From the NCBI RefSeq assembly GCF_009389585.1, contig NZ_VIYG01000004.1, positions 313,377 through 377,376 of the forward strand: a DNA stretch of 64,000 bases, read 5' to 3'. This DNA is from Oceanobacillus sp. CFH 90083 (lineage in GTDB: Bacteria; Bacillota; Bacilli; Bacillales; Amphibacillaceae). Of the stretch, positions 55,167 to 63,954 are shown in pieces (positions within the stretch are counted from its first letter, which is position 1; each line of letters begins with the position of its first letter). The notes beneath the pieces are model-generated. The model searched no databases, had not been told where the DNA came from, and saw nothing but the letters and a program-made list of their open reading frames with translations. The position numbers were made by a program, and so were the translations under genes.

Positions 55167-55856
55167 GTGACTGAAATAATGAAAGATATTCCAATAAAAA
55201 CAAGTGAGAAAAATGCTTATTTACGCTATCTCACTACTACTGATTTACCCGATATTTTAGAATTGCAAACGATTGTTTACAAAGCATTGGAGGATAAAAA
55301 AAGACTAGCGACCTTAGCTGAAAATGAATTTCGTACCATATTAGAAGGAGAGCCGCTGATGGTCGGTATTTTCCACGAGGAGAAACTGATTGCTTTTCGG
55401 GCTTTTCTAAATCCGGCCGCTGATGAAGAAGGGTTAGGAAGGGATATTGGTTTAACAGAAGAAAATTATCCGGAAATAATCTATTCAGAGATTTCCAATG
55501 TGCATCCGGATTACCGTGGGAATCATTTGCAAATGAAAATGGGCAAATTTATTATGGAGAAATTAGATGTGTCAAGGTTTCGTTATATTTTAGCTACGGT
55601 AGCTCCAGGGAATATTCCGAGTATGAAGGATAAATTTGCACTGGGAATGCACATTTATAAGGTGAAAGAAAAGTATGGTGGGAAGCTGCGTTACGTTTAT
55701 TGTAATGATTTAGAATTAAGCGATGTCCAGGCTCAAGAGCAGAAGGAAATGAATATAAACGATATTGATGGTCAAGCAAAGCTTATGGAGGTCGGTTATA
55801 TTGGTACAGGGATGAAAAAATCAGGAGATGAATGGATGGTTATCTATCAGAAATAA
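55167..55856 (+). CDS. GNAT-family N-acetyltransferase
   Basis: A 229-residue acetyltransferase-like protein. The acetyl-CoA loop is near residue 125 (VHPDYRGNHLQMKMGKFIM), preceded by a beta-bulge strand IIYSEISN. The N-terminal half (residues 15-85) is conserved with tRNA- or amino-acid-modifying GNATs but unassigned. Substrate unknown. GTG 55167 is chosen because AAAGGA lies nine bases before it; a TTG at 55137 is in the divergent gene's leader. Confidence 0.83.
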   Translation: MTEIMKDIPIKTSEKNAYLRYLTTTDLPDILELQTIVYKALEDKKRLATLAENEFRTILEGEPLMVGIFHEEKLIAFRAFLNPAADEEGLGRDIGLTEENYPEIIYSEISNVHPDYRGNHLQMKMGKFIMEKLDVSRFRYILATVAPGNIPSMKDKFALGMHIYKVKEKYGGKLRYVYCNDLELSDVQAQEQKEMNINDIDGQAKLMEVGYIGTGMKKSGDEWMVIYQK

Positions 55857-55892
55857 GAAACAGGCTGGAGCTCCAGCCTGTTTCTTATTTCT
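55849..55892. terminator. 44-base perfect palindrome serving two convergent genes
   Basis: A gap-free inverted repeat centred at 55870/55871 (outer AGAAATAAG, inner CAGGCTGGAG then its complement) that includes the GNAT stop codon and ends six bases before the trhO stop. The stem could exceed 20 bp and, with flanking T-rich and A-rich tracts, acts in both directions. Confidence 0.9.
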
Positions 55893-55898
55893 ATTTAT

Positions 55899-56876
55899 TT
55901 AAACCGTGGTTGTTTCTGGAAGTGTTTCACCAATAGCTGCCAAACGCGCTTTCACTTCTTCTGTAGATAAATCATGTTCTTTTACATAAAGGCTGCGTGG
56001 TGTAACACGGCATTCATGGCTGCACCCGCGTAAATATTTATGTTCATTCTCTTCAGAAGCAAGTATTTGTCTGTTACATTCCGGATTTGCACAGTTTACA
56101 TAACGCTCACAAGGCTTTCCGTCAAAGTAATCTTTTCCGATAATAACATGTTCTTTGCGGTTAACAGGAACGCTGATACGTTCGTCAAATACGTATAATT
56201 GTCCATCCCATAATTCGCCTTGAACTTCGGGATCCTTTCCGTAAGAAACAATACCGCCATGTAATTGACTCACATCTTCAAAACCTTCTTCTTTTAACCA
56301 GCCGCTGAATTTTTCACAGCGGATACCGCCTGTGCAATACGTTACAATTTTTTTATCTTCAAGCATTTCTTTGTTTTCCTGAACCCAATCTGGTAGTTCA
56401 CGGAATGTCTTAATATCTGGACGGATTGCTCCGCGGAAATGTCCTAAATCATATTCATAATCATTGCGGGCATCCAACACAATAGTATCTTCGTCCTGTA
56501 ATGCTTTATAAAATTCTTTTGGCTCTAAATACTTGCCAGTTGTTTCTAATGGGTTTATGTCATCTTCTAAACGCAGTGTAACTAATTCATTTCTTGGGCG
56601 TACATGCATTTTTTTGAAAGCATGTTTATCATGAGCGTCTACCTTGAATACCATATCTTCAAAGCGGGGATCGGCATGCATATGCTCCATGTAGGCATTT
56701 GTCTGTTCTACCGTACCTGAAACAGTCCCATTAATACCTTCTTCAGCTACTAAAATACGTCCTTTTAGTCCAAGCTCTTTGCAATATTTAAGGTGATCCT
56801 TGGCAAAAGCTTCCGGGTCCTCAATATGCACGTAATTGTAATAAAGCAAAACTTGATAATCTTGTTTTGTTTCCAT
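55899..56876 (-). CDS. trhO: tRNA uridine(34) hydroxylase (rhodanese-family, TrhO/YceA)
   Basis: A 325-residue UPF0176-type enzyme that hydroxylates U34 of certain tRNAs using oxygen, forming ho5U. The rhodanese-like domain carries the active Cys in [15 protein letters not shown], followed by a C-terminal Cys-rich segment ([10 protein letters not shown] and GCSHECR). ATG 56876 follows AGGTGGT by seven bases; a longer frame upstream has no better site. Single gene, ended by the large palindrome. Confidence 0.94.
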   Translation of the reverse strand: METKQDYQVLLYYNYVHIEDPEAFAKDHLKYCKELGLKGRILVAEEGINGTVSGTVEQTNAYMEHMHADPRFEDMVFKVDAHDKHAFKKMHVRPRNELVTLRLEDDINPLETTGKYLEPKEFYKALQDEDTIVLDARNDYEYDLGHFRGAIRPDIKTFRELPDWVQENKEMLEDKKIVTYCTGGIRCEKFSGWLKEEGFEDVSQLHGGIVSYGKDPEVQGELWDGQLYVFDERISVPVNRKEHVIIGKDYFDGKPCERYVNCANPECNRQILASEENEHKYLRGCSHECRVTPRSLYVKEHDLSTEEVKARLAAIGETLPETTTV

Positions 56877-57038
56877 TTGGTTTACCACCTGTTCATTTAT
56901 ATTTGCAAGATACAAATGAGTTTGGCTGTGTTTATTCATTTTTCGTCTTGCAATTGGTTATTATACCACGTTTTCTTATGTTGTTCCAGCTGTTTCGGAT
57001 ACTTGTTTTTAACCATATGCTCATATTTTGTCCACAAA

Positions 57039-57222
57039 TATTGCAGTGTCACTGGCCGTAAGACTCCTGCTTTAAGAATGGAGGGAACCTGAAATTCTAA
57101 GTGGGAGAGGAAGCAGACTAAGTACGCGGCGTCCTGGGACTGGGGCTGGGGCTGCGATTACTCGCCCCATCGAAAACATTTGTGCGTCGAAAAACCTCCT
57201 CTGAGTAAAGTTTCACTTTATT
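57039..57222. repeat. Dispersed repeat, long copy B
   Basis: A 184-base unit with left end TATTGCAGTGTCACTGGC, right end CTGAGTAAAGTTTCACTTTAT, and an internal GGGGCTGCGATTACTCG core at 57136-57176. It is a full-length version of copies A, C and D elsewhere in the window. Confidence 0.65.
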
Positions 57223-57302
57223 TGGAATGTCTTAGACGTGAGCATAGTCAATATAAACTTTTTTTCCATAAGATAAAGTATCTATGAAGGAAGGAGGTTG
57301 AA

Positions 57303-57515
57303 ATGATGAGTGAATCATCTAAAAAACCAATGATGCCTAATAAAGTAATCGAGGTAATGGTAGATAGTATTTTCCGTAAAAATGGTGTTAAACCAGAAGA
57401 GGTGAAGGATAACCTTTCTGAAAAGCAGAGAGAGATGCTGAAAGAAATGGTTGCCGATTTAAAAGAGCAGGTGGAGGAATTTCAGCAGAAAAGAAATGAA
57501 TCCAAATCAGAATAG
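57303..57515 (+). CDS. Unrecognised small charged protein next to the coat genes
   Basis: A 70-residue, highly charged protein (MMSESSKKPMMPNKVIEVMV...), predicted mostly alpha-helical with a possible coiled-coil C-terminus. I do not recognise its family. GGAGG lies five bases before the first of two adjacent ATGs. A CATAAGATA motif at 57267-57275 resembles the -10 of mother-cell sigma-K promoters. It is followed by a terminator, so it is its own transcript. Its position suggests, but does not prove, a spore-related role. Confidence 0.65.
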   Translation: MMSESSKKPMMPNKVIEVMVDSIFRKNGVKPEEVKDNLSEKQREMLKEMVADLKEQVEEFQQKRNESKSE

Positions 57516-57525
57516 TATCCGATAG

Positions 57526-57563
57526 AAAATGTGAAGAAAACCCACTATATCTTCACATTTTTT
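57526..57563 (+). terminator. Terminator after the 70-residue protein gene
   Basis: AAAATGTGAAGA and TCTTCACATTTT arms around 12 bases, then TT. Confidence 0.8.
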
Positions 57564-57725
57564 GTGACAGAATATAAGGCTGCGGTAAAGCTATTTTATT
57601 ATACATGCACTAAAAAATAGACTAGGTTATTTTGCTATTTTCTGTGTTCTTTGTGCAGGTGTACAGGAAGTATAGTTATCAATACCATAAATTATTTTAG
57701 AACTTGAAGAAAGGAGTGTTAATTG

Positions 57726-58262
57726 ATGTCTGTCTACAGAAGTAAAGCAGAAGGAACGAATCGCTTCCATGAGGATTTATATGGAGACGATTGTGCGTGT
57801 GATTCTCAGGAATCCGGTTATGAAACAAATAATTACCAATCAGCACCAGCTTATTATGAAAATGGTTTTAATTCCAATTTCTTTGGTGATACAAGTGTTG
57901 TCCAGGAAGGGGATGAATTTTCATATATGGAGCAAGAATCTGCAGAAGTTATTTGGGTTAAAGAATCATGTAACATCACAGTAACTTCTACAGATACCCA
58001 GATTGGTGCATCATTGCAAGCGGCATTGCAATTAGCTATTGCAATTGTTATTCGTCTGTCTATTGGTGACTCTGCGGATGGGGAAGAGGTAGAACAGGAA
58101 TTAATGCAAACAATCATTTCCAGTCAAGTAAATAAACAGAAAATATTTATCTACAATACGAAAGATGCAAAGGTTACAACAACGGACACAGATATTGCGA
58201 TAAATATTCAGCTGCTTTTACAATTACTTGTTGCTCTGGTAATCATGATTGATATTCTGTAA
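57726..58262 (+). CDS. Spore coat protein, CotX/CotV-type
   Basis: A 178-residue protein with the CotX-like tandem domain: an N-terminal variable region, then ITVTSTDTQIGASLQAALQLAIAIV and later VTTTDTDIAINIQLLLQLL, the repeated beta-strand motif of insoluble crust proteins. ATG 57726 follows GGAG by nine bases. A CATAAATTA motif at 57686-57694 resembles a sigma-K -10 sequence, fitting mother-cell expression. It forms part of the outermost spore layer. Confidence 0.88.
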   Translation: MSVYRSKAEGTNRFHEDLYGDDCACDSQESGYETNNYQSAPAYYENGFNSNFFGDTSVVQEGDEFSYMEQESAEVIWVKESCNITVTSTDTQIGASLQAALQLAIAIVIRLSIGDSADGEEVEQELMQTIISSQVNKQKIFIYNTKDAKVTTTDTDIAINIQLLLQLLVALVIMIDIL

Positions 58263-58296
58263 TCCAATGAATGATATAGAAAGGAGTGTAAACCTC

Positions 58297-58725
58297 ATGA
58301 TGCACAAAAAAGAGTGGAGAGCATTAGATTACTGTGACGACCAAAAAGATCGAGCAGAAGTAGAGCAGGATGCCAAACAAAAGAGTATAACAAAGCAATC
58401 GTCTGAAGAATGGATTATTATTAAAGACTCTGAAGGAATTAACGTAACAACCACAGATACACAAGCAGCAGTCAGCCTGCAGGTAGGTATTGAAGTAGCT
58501 ATTGCTGTTGTGCTCAGTATTACATTGGCTGATTCGAATCAAGCAAAGGCTGTTTTCCAGGATTTAGAGCAGGTTATGAAAACCAAACAAAGCAACCGTC
58601 AGAAAACGATTGTTGAGAAATCAAAAAATGTCAGTGTAACAACAACAGATACAGATATTGCGATAAATATTCAGCTGTTGATTCAGTTATTATTGGCAAT
58701 TGTAGTCAGCCTGGATATCCTATAA
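58297..58725 (+). CDS. Second spore coat protein, CotX/CotV-type
   Basis: A 142-residue paralogue of the preceding gene with the same two motifs (NVTTTDTQAAVSLQVGIEVAIA and VTTTDTDIAINIQLLIQLLLAI) but a shorter N-terminus, as in CotV. It is 34 bases downstream with its own AAAGGAG, so the pair is one operon. The C-terminal ~40 residues of the two proteins are almost identical, suggesting tandem duplication. Confidence 0.87.
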   Translation: MMHKKEWRALDYCDDQKDRAEVEQDAKQKSITKQSSEEWIIIKDSEGINVTTTDTQAAVSLQVGIEVAIAVVLSITLADSNQAKAVFQDLEQVMKTKQSNRQKTIVEKSKNVSVTTTDTDIAINIQLLIQLLLAIVVSLDIL

Positions 58726-58770
58726 TAACTTTTGCCATTTCTTCATCCTTAAATTTCCATTAATTTATTG

Positions 58771-58802
58771 AACTCCCTTTAAAAATAATCTAAAGGGAGT
58801 TT
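58771..58802 (+). terminator. Terminator after the coat gene pair
   Basis: AACTCCCTTTA and TAAAGGGAGTT arms around nine bases, followed by T-rich sequence. Confidence 0.82.
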
Positions 58803-59153
58803 CATTCATGCTTATACAAATTGAAAAAATATCCAAAAACCTGTGATATGTTCCATTTACTGCAGCATGTGTATTCGTAATTCCTGTTATTAGTAATTAT
58901 AAAAAAATATGGATTCTGTAGAAGGGGGGAGATATCCCCCCTTTGAAAACGCTTCTCCCGTTGAAAAACGTCGAATTTTGTTTGATAATACTCTTTGATA
59001 TTAGCTTGCAATTTTTTATGAAAGGGTTTAAAATAATACATGCAAAAGGTAATTGGAGTTACAAGAATACTTTACGATCTCTTTTTCAAGACGGTGTAAA
59101 AGTATTTAGGTTTCAATGACTTTGCATATCTCTTGTATAAGGAGGTCATGATA
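58803..59153 (+). other. 350-base gap with the csp promoter and long leader
   Basis: The left 200 bases show no gene or clear signal. The right part is the cold-shock leader, which may fold and change with temperature; no stem can be assigned with confidence by eye. Confidence 0.5.
59006..59034 (+). promoter_or_regulatory. Promoter of the cold-shock gene
   Basis: TTGCAA (59006-59011), 17-base spacer, TAAAAT (59029-59034). A leader of about 113 bases without a gene lies before the start codon, as in cold-induced csp messages. Confidence 0.55.
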
Positions 59154-59351
59154 ATGACTGGTAAAGTAAAATGGTTTAATGCAGAAAAAGGTTTTGGTTT
59201 CATCGAGCGTGAAGACGGAGATGACGTATTTGTACACTTCTCTGCAATTCAAGCTGAGGGATTCAAAACACTTGAAGAAGGTCAAGATGTTGAATTCGAA
59301 ATCGTAGAAGGCAACCGTGGCCCACAAGCTGCAAACGTTGTTCGTCTTTAA
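59154..59351 (+). CDS. Cold-shock protein, CspA/CspB family
   Basis: A 65-residue single OB-fold RNA chaperone. The RNA-binding motifs KGFGFIE and VFVHF are intact, and the N-terminus [13 protein letters not shown] is typical. ATG 59154 is eight bases from AAGGAGG; an ATG at 59148 is too close to it. Strong terminator downstream. High expression at low temperature is likely but inferred. Confidence 0.97.
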   Translation: MTGKVKWFNAEKGFGFIEREDGDDVFVHFSAIQAEGFKTLEEGQDVEFEIVEGNRGPQAANVVRL

Positions 59352-59391
59352 TTCGAATACGAATGATATAATAGGCTAGATAAACTAGTTT

Positions 59392-59424
59392 AAAAACCCC
59401 CGGATAAGAGATCCGGGGGTTTTT
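59392..59424 (+). terminator. Terminator of the cold-shock gene
   Basis: AAAAACCCCCGGAT and ATCCGGGGGTTTTT form a perfect 14-bp stem around five bases; strong and symmetrical. Confidence 0.95.
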
Positions 59425-59472
59425 AACTGTTGAACATGATCGAATGATACTTAATTAATATTGAACATTCTT

Positions 59473-60369
59473 TTAAAGCGTCAACTCTGCCTCATATGCG
59501 AGTAATTTAATCAATGCTTGTGTTCCACTGTCCGCTTCACCCATGTCCGCCAATTTTTTATAAAGATTTAACGCTAATTCCAGCCCGGGTGCCGGCATTC
59601 CTATATGATGAGCAGATTCTAACGCTATTTCCATATCCTTGATAAAATGTTTTACATAAAAGCCTGGCTCATAGTCTTTTTCGAGCATTCTTTTACCTAA
59701 ATTGGATAGGGAAAAGCTGGCAGCCGCTCCAGTGGAAATAGTTGCAAGTACTTCTTCTGCATCTAAGCCTGCTTTCCTTGCATAGATAATGGATTCGCAA
59801 ACGCCAATCATATTAGTTGCGATAGCAATTTGATTTGCCATTTTCGTATGCTGCCCCGCTGCAGCTGGTCCAAGCAAGGCAATTCTTTCTCCTAAAACAT
59901 GAAAGATCGGCATCATTTCATGATATGCTTCCTTGTCTCCGCCAGCCATAATTGCCAGTGTTCCATTCTTTGCACCGATATCTCCACCAGAAACAGGTGC
60001 ATCCAAAGCGATTAAGCCTTGTTTTTTTGCTTCTTCATAAATATCAATTGCTAAGCTGGGCTTGGATGTAGTCATATCAACCACATAGGTGCCTTTTTGC
60101 GCATTTTTTAAAATACCGCCATCTCCAAAATATACTTTTTGAACATCTTCCGGATAACCAACCATTGTAATAATGACATCACTTACTTTTGCTAAATCAG
60201 CCGGACTATCATGCCAGTCTGCTCCCAAGTCTAATAACTCTTCTGCTTTTGATTTTGTTCTTGTGTAGACATTTAAGCTGTAGCCTGCTTCCATCAGATT
60301 TTTTACCATGCTTTTCCCCATAACGCCTAAACCAATAAAGCCGATGGTAGTCGTTGATGCTGTTATCAT
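59473..60369 (-). CDS. 3-hydroxyisobutyrate dehydrogenase-type beta-hydroxyacid dehydrogenase
   Basis: A 298-residue NAD(P)-dependent enzyme. The Rossmann motif GFIGLGVMGKSM is near residue 10, the substrate loop DAPVSGGDIGAKNGTL near 122, and the catalytic Lys in GQHTKMANQI. It could reduce tartronate semialdehyde, oxidise 3-hydroxyisobutyrate or act on a similar acid; no pathway neighbours help. I start at ATG 60369, nine bases from GGGAG; the ATG at 60378 is adjacent to the site. Confidence 0.9.
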   Translation of the reverse strand: MITASTTTIGFIGLGVMGKSMVKNLMEAGYSLNVYTRTKSKAEELLDLGADWHDSPADLAKVSDVIITMVGYPEDVQKVYFGDGGILKNAQKGTYVVDMTTSKPSLAIDIYEEAKKQGLIALDAPVSGGDIGAKNGTLAIMAGGDKEAYHEMMPIFHVLGERIALLGPAAAGQHTKMANQIAIATNMIGVCESIIYARKAGLDAEEVLATISTGAAASFSLSNLGKRMLEKDYEPGFYVKHFIKDMEIALESAHHIGMPAPGLELALNLYKKLADMGEADSGTQALIKLLAYEAELTL

Positions 60370-60591
60370 TGTATCCATCTCCCTTATATAGATGCTTTAC
60401 ATTGAGTTTGTCACGAAAATTTATGAAACGCAACTATTTTTCGAACAAGGTGCCGGAACTGCCGTAAAATCATTTTCATTTAACCTGGCAACGATTGCCT
60501 TGCATGGAATCATGCAGGATACATATAGTATAAAATGATTTCACAATAAAACAGTATTTTGCTTATGAATATATAAAGGGGGAGGAGAACA

Positions 60592-61212
60592 ATGACAATC
60601 AATAAAAGTGAGCTGAAGAAGCGCATTCTTGCAAGGCAGGAGGAATTAATTGAAAAAATAAATCGGGAAACAGAGGCAAGATATGAATTTAGTCAGGAGG
60701 TACTCGGTGAATTATCGAATTATGATAATCATCCAGCTGATACAGGAACAGAGCTCTTTGAAAGAGAGAAGGACAGTGCCTTACAACGGCTTGCGGAATC
60801 AGAGCTGGAAGAGATAAATAATTCTCTGCATGCGATGGAAGAGGGAACTTATGGTATTTGCAAGGTATGCGGAGAAAATATTGATCCAGAACGCTTAGAA
60901 GCTTTGCCAACTGCTGATTGCTGTGTGAAGCATGCAAAGAAACCGGCTTATCATGGAGACACACCTCCCAAAGAGGTCTTTAAAGGCAGGGACGATGGCG
61001 GGGAAAACAGCTGGGAGGATGTACAACAATATGGAACGTCCAGCTATACTCCCGACTATCATGACGGTACAGGAGTGCCGGAGGATGGAGGAAAAAGCGC
61101 TGATGAGGTAGAGGTGGAAGATTTTTTAGCAGCAGATATGGAAGGGAAATATACAGGTGTAACACCTAATCATGAAGCATATGAAGATGAATTGGATAAA
61201 GAAGAGCAGTAA
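60592..61212 (+). CDS. YteA-type TraR/DksA zinc-finger protein
   Basis: A 206-residue protein. The first ~120 residues are a coiled-coil plus zinc finger (GICKVCGENIDPERLEALPTADCC), as in DksA/TraR regulators that bind RNA polymerase in its secondary channel. An acidic tail of about 85 residues follows, as in YteA-like sporulation proteins. GGGGGAGGAGAAC precedes the ATG. A bidirectional terminator separates it from the Yip1-like gene. Confidence 0.9.
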   Translation: MTINKSELKKRILARQEELIEKINRETEARYEFSQEVLGELSNYDNHPADTGTELFEREKDSALQRLAESELEEINNSLHAMEEGTYGICKVCGENIDPERLEALPTADCCVKHAKKPAYHGDTPPKEVFKGRDDGGENSWEDVQQYGTSSYTPDYHDGTGVPEDGGKSADEVEVEDFLAADMEGKYTGVTPNHEAYEDELDKEEQ

Positions 61213-61226
61213 TTTAACTGTAAAAT

Positions 61227-61279
61227 AAAATCTGGACGATGGCTCCATGCTGTTCAGGAGTGTTCATCGTCCAGATTTT
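61227..61279. terminator. Bidirectional terminator between YteA-like and Yip1-like genes
   Basis: AAAATCTGGACGATG and CATCGTCCAGATTTT form a 15-bp perfect stem around 23 bases. Confidence 0.88.
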
Positions 61280-61295
61280 ATATGAAAAATAAGTA

Positions 61296-62201
61296 TCAGC
61301 CTATGGATTCCAATATGCTCATTAGTATATCCATAATAAACAGGTTATTCACAATGGCGATGACAGCAAAGGTAATGACTAATGATATAATCGTAAAGTA
61401 AAAACTCTGCTTCGTTTTTTCTTGAATAAGTGTATAAAGCATATGAATGACAGGATTAACATACATAACAATGATAAACAGCAGTGTAACAAAGGATAAG
61501 CCCCATGGGAAATCTCCAACCCCTCCTGATTCCATTTGCATTATCCATGCCCCCATACTTGCTATATTAATTTTAACAATCCCCAGAAATGCCAGAAGAG
61601 CCAGGGCTATGAACAGACCGGCAAAGGGCACAAGCGTACCTGTGTAACGAGTGAACTGCTGTGTAAAGGAAATAGGGTGTTTAACAAGTTTAAATGTAAT
61701 AAAGTTCGCAATTAATCCAGCAAAGAAAAGGATAATAAATATAAGTGTTCCTTTTAGAATGGTGGAGAAAAACGGGACATAATCGCTTAGTGATTCATCT
61801 CCGCCGAAGATTCCGGCAGCATCATTAAATAAGGTATTAAGAAGTCCGTAGAAAAATAAAGTAGCAGCAAGTGCCAGAATGATGGCTGTAACAATAGCAT
61901 TTGTCAAGTGCTGTTCATTGTCTTTGAAAGCAGCATTAGGATTTTTAATCCGAGTAAGAAAATAATTCCAATATTGATTGGATCCTGTTTTCACTTTCTC
62001 CAGAGTTGCATTAAACGCCTGTGATGATTCTGAATTTTTTTCAGCTGTTGATGCACCTTCCTGTTGAAATGCTTCGTTATGTGTCTCTGATGTATTTTCT
62101 TTCGATGTATTCGTCGGTTCATCCTGCTGACGTAGCGGTGAACCACATTTGGTACAAAACTTTCCTTCCTCCGTTTCTTGATTACATGATGGGCAAATCA
62201 A
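61296..62201 (-). CDS. Zinc-ribbon plus Yip1-like membrane protein
   Basis: A 301-residue protein. An N-terminal zinc ribbon (CPSCNQETEEGKFCTKCG) is followed by a low-complexity linker, then five or more membrane helices (about 105-300) in the arrangement of Yip1/YIPF-like bacterial proteins. Function unknown, possibly linked to membrane stress. AAGGAAGTGATT precedes the ATG. It is convergent with the YteA-like gene; its upstream region contains tandem terminators. Confidence 0.8.
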   Translation of the reverse strand: MICPSCNQETEEGKFCTKCGSPLRQQDEPTNTSKENTSETHNEAFQQEGASTAEKNSESSQAFNATLEKVKTGSNQYWNYFLTRIKNPNAAFKDNEQHLTNAIVTAIILALAATLFFYGLLNTLFNDAAGIFGGDESLSDYVPFFSTILKGTLIFIILFFAGLIANFITFKLVKHPISFTQQFTRYTGTLVPFAGLFIALALLAFLGIVKINIASMGAWIMQMESGGVGDFPWGLSFVTLLFIIVMYVNPVIHMLYTLIQEKTKQSFYFTIISLVITFAVIAIVNNLFIMDILMSILESIG

Positions 62202-62344
62202 AAAATCACTTCCTTTCCAAATTATAATTCAATAATATAAATCCTGCCTTAGTAGTTCATTATATACGATTTTTAGGGTGATCGGTAGGGGCTGACTGAT
62301 TGTCTTATCATTCATCATGTGATGTATTGTCTGTTTCTGTATAA

Positions 62345-62372
62345 GAAAAACCTGTATTTGCTTAGGTACAGG
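62345..62372 (-). terminator. Second terminator-like hairpin downstream of htrA
   Basis: CCTGTA and TACAGG arms; on the minus strand followed by T5. It lies about 55 bases after the first htrA terminator and may act in tandem, or end a small RNA. Confidence 0.5.
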
Positions 62373-62424
62373 GGATGCGGGTGTCCTTCTATTTGGTATT
62401 TTAAATTTTATTCTTTCTAATGTG

Positions 62425-62459
62425 AAAAAGCGGCTTGCTGAAGTTACAGCAAGCCGCTT
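62425..62459 (-). terminator. Terminator after htrA
   Basis: AAGCGGCTTGCTG and CAGCAAGCCGCTT form a perfect 13-bp stem; T5 follows on the minus strand. Confidence 0.85.
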
Positions 62460-62497
62460 ATCAGAATTATTTATTGGCATAGGGTGAGGTAATACAT

Positions 62498-63865
62498 TTA
62501 TTGATTTTCCTCCAGTTGATTTGCTTTCAATTCATCCATTTTCAGTGTAATGGAATGTAGTTCTCCATTACGTGCGAATTCGATTTCTACATGCTCTCCG
62601 GCTTGAGCCTGGTCAAAAAGCTCTTTTCGCAGCTCGATAATGGATGTGACAGGATTCCCATTTATTTTGGTGATTACATCAAATTGCTGCAGGTTCGCAT
62701 TGTCTGCCGGAGAACCTGGCTGTACATTGGCAATCACCATACCGCCTTCTATATCATCAGGAAGCTGAATTTCTTGCTGATATTCTGGCGGAACCTGGCT
62801 TAATGGTGCTGTCGAAATACCGATTAATGGACGGGAAACTTCACCGTCTGTTTCCAATTTCTCAACAACTGGCAGTGCCTCGTCAATTGGAATGGCAAAG
62901 CCGATACCTTCTACTTGGCTTTGGGAGATTTTCATGGAGTTAATTCCAATCACATCACCGTCTGCGTTCACTAATGCTCCGCCGCTGTTACCGGGGTTAA
63001 TGGCTGCATCTGTTTGCAGAACTTCTGTTACCCAGTCCGGGATGCCGTCTCCATTTGTATCTACTTCCACAGAACGATTTAATCCACTTATAATTCCTCT
63101 TGTTACACTGTTATTGAAGTCCATTCCAAGCGGATTACCAATTGCTAATACCGTTTCACCTACTTGAATATCTTCACTGGAGCCTAAATTAGCTACAGTG
63201 TCGACATGCTCGCCATCAATTTCAAGCACAGCTAAATCCGTTAAAGCATCTGTCCCCAGAACGGTTGCATCTACATGGTGCTCATCATCCAGAGCTACTT
63301 GAACCTGTTCTGCTCCTTCTACTACATGGTTATTCGTGATAACATAAGCTTTTCCGTCTTCTTTCTTATAAATAATTCCTGATCCAGTTCCGGCTTCCTG
63401 GCTGCCTTCCCATAAGTTTTGCTGCTGCATATTGATAACACCGACAACAGCTTGAGACACCTCCGAAATATCAGCAGAAACATCCGCATCATCAGTAGCC
63501 AGTGTAGGGATAATAGATTCTGATGAAGAACTAGGAGCTGCATTTTCTCCTTCTGATGAACTTAAGATACCGTCAGAAGCTGGAAGCAATTGATTTCCTA
63601 AGAGCAGGATAACAAGTACGGAAGAAATAATTCCTCCCAGAGCTCCGCTAAAAAATCCGCTGAACCATCTTCTTGATTTTTTTGGTTGCTGCGACTTTGC
63701 TGCGGATGAAGTAACATATGTTGTTTGTTGTTCATCTGGTGTTCTATCTTGCTCTGATCTATTCTCATCAATTGTCGATGCTTCATCAGCTAAAGGCTCA
63801 TTTTTCTTTTCAAGGTCATCTGATATACTTTCATTACTTTCATTTTCATAATCATTGTTACGCAT
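62498..63865 (-). CDS. htrA: HtrA/DegP-like membrane-anchored serine protease with PDZ domain
   Basis: A 455-residue surface protease. The N-terminal ~65 residues are acidic cytoplasmic sequence, residues 68-95 a single membrane anchor, then a linker. The triad is His in VITNNHVVEG, Asp in LTDLAVLEI and Ser in NPGNSGGALVN; residues 345-435 are a PDZ domain. Members degrade misfolded exported proteins and are usually induced by secretion stress. The upstream region has OmpR-type direct repeats. Confidence 0.95.
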   Translation of the reverse strand: MRNNDYENESNESISDDLEKKNEPLADEASTIDENRSEQDRTPDEQQTTYVTSSAAKSQQPKKSRRWFSGFFSGALGGIISSVLVILLLGNQLLPASDGILSSSEGENAAPSSSSESIIPTLATDDADVSADISEVSQAVVGVINMQQQNLWEGSQEAGTGSGIIYKKEDGKAYVITNNHVVEGAEQVQVALDDEHHVDATVLGTDALTDLAVLEIDGEHVDTVANLGSSEDIQVGETVLAIGNPLGMDFNNSVTRGIISGLNRSVEVDTNGDGIPDWVTEVLQTDAAINPGNSGGALVNADGDVIGINSMKISQSQVEGIGFAIPIDEALPVVEKLETDGEVSRPLIGISTAPLSQVPPEYQQEIQLPDDIEGGMVIANVQPGSPADNANLQQFDVITKINGNPVTSIIELRKELFDQAQAGEHVEIEFARNGELHSITLKMDELKANQLEENQ

Positions 63866-63899
63866 TGTAAAGCACCTCCAAGTTATTTGATTTAATTTT

Positions 63900-63954
63900 A
63901 TTATAGTGATGAGCAGGGGTAATCCTTTGGTATAATTGTGTAAAAACTGTGTAA
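63900..63954 (-). promoter_or_regulatory. htrA promoter with OmpR-family direct repeats
   Basis: Minus strand: a TATAAT -10 (63900-63905) lacks a good -35, but two TTACACA repeats with 11-base period (63937-63943 and 63948-63954, TTACACA on the minus strand) lie at about -43 to -61. That spacing is typical for response regulators such as CssR, WalR or PhoP acting as activators. Confidence 0.55.

Noticed and set aside
62229-62480. 83-codon frame on the - strand between htrA and the Yip1-like gene
   Set aside because: It runs through two terminator hairpins, including the htrA terminator, and has no ribosome binding site.
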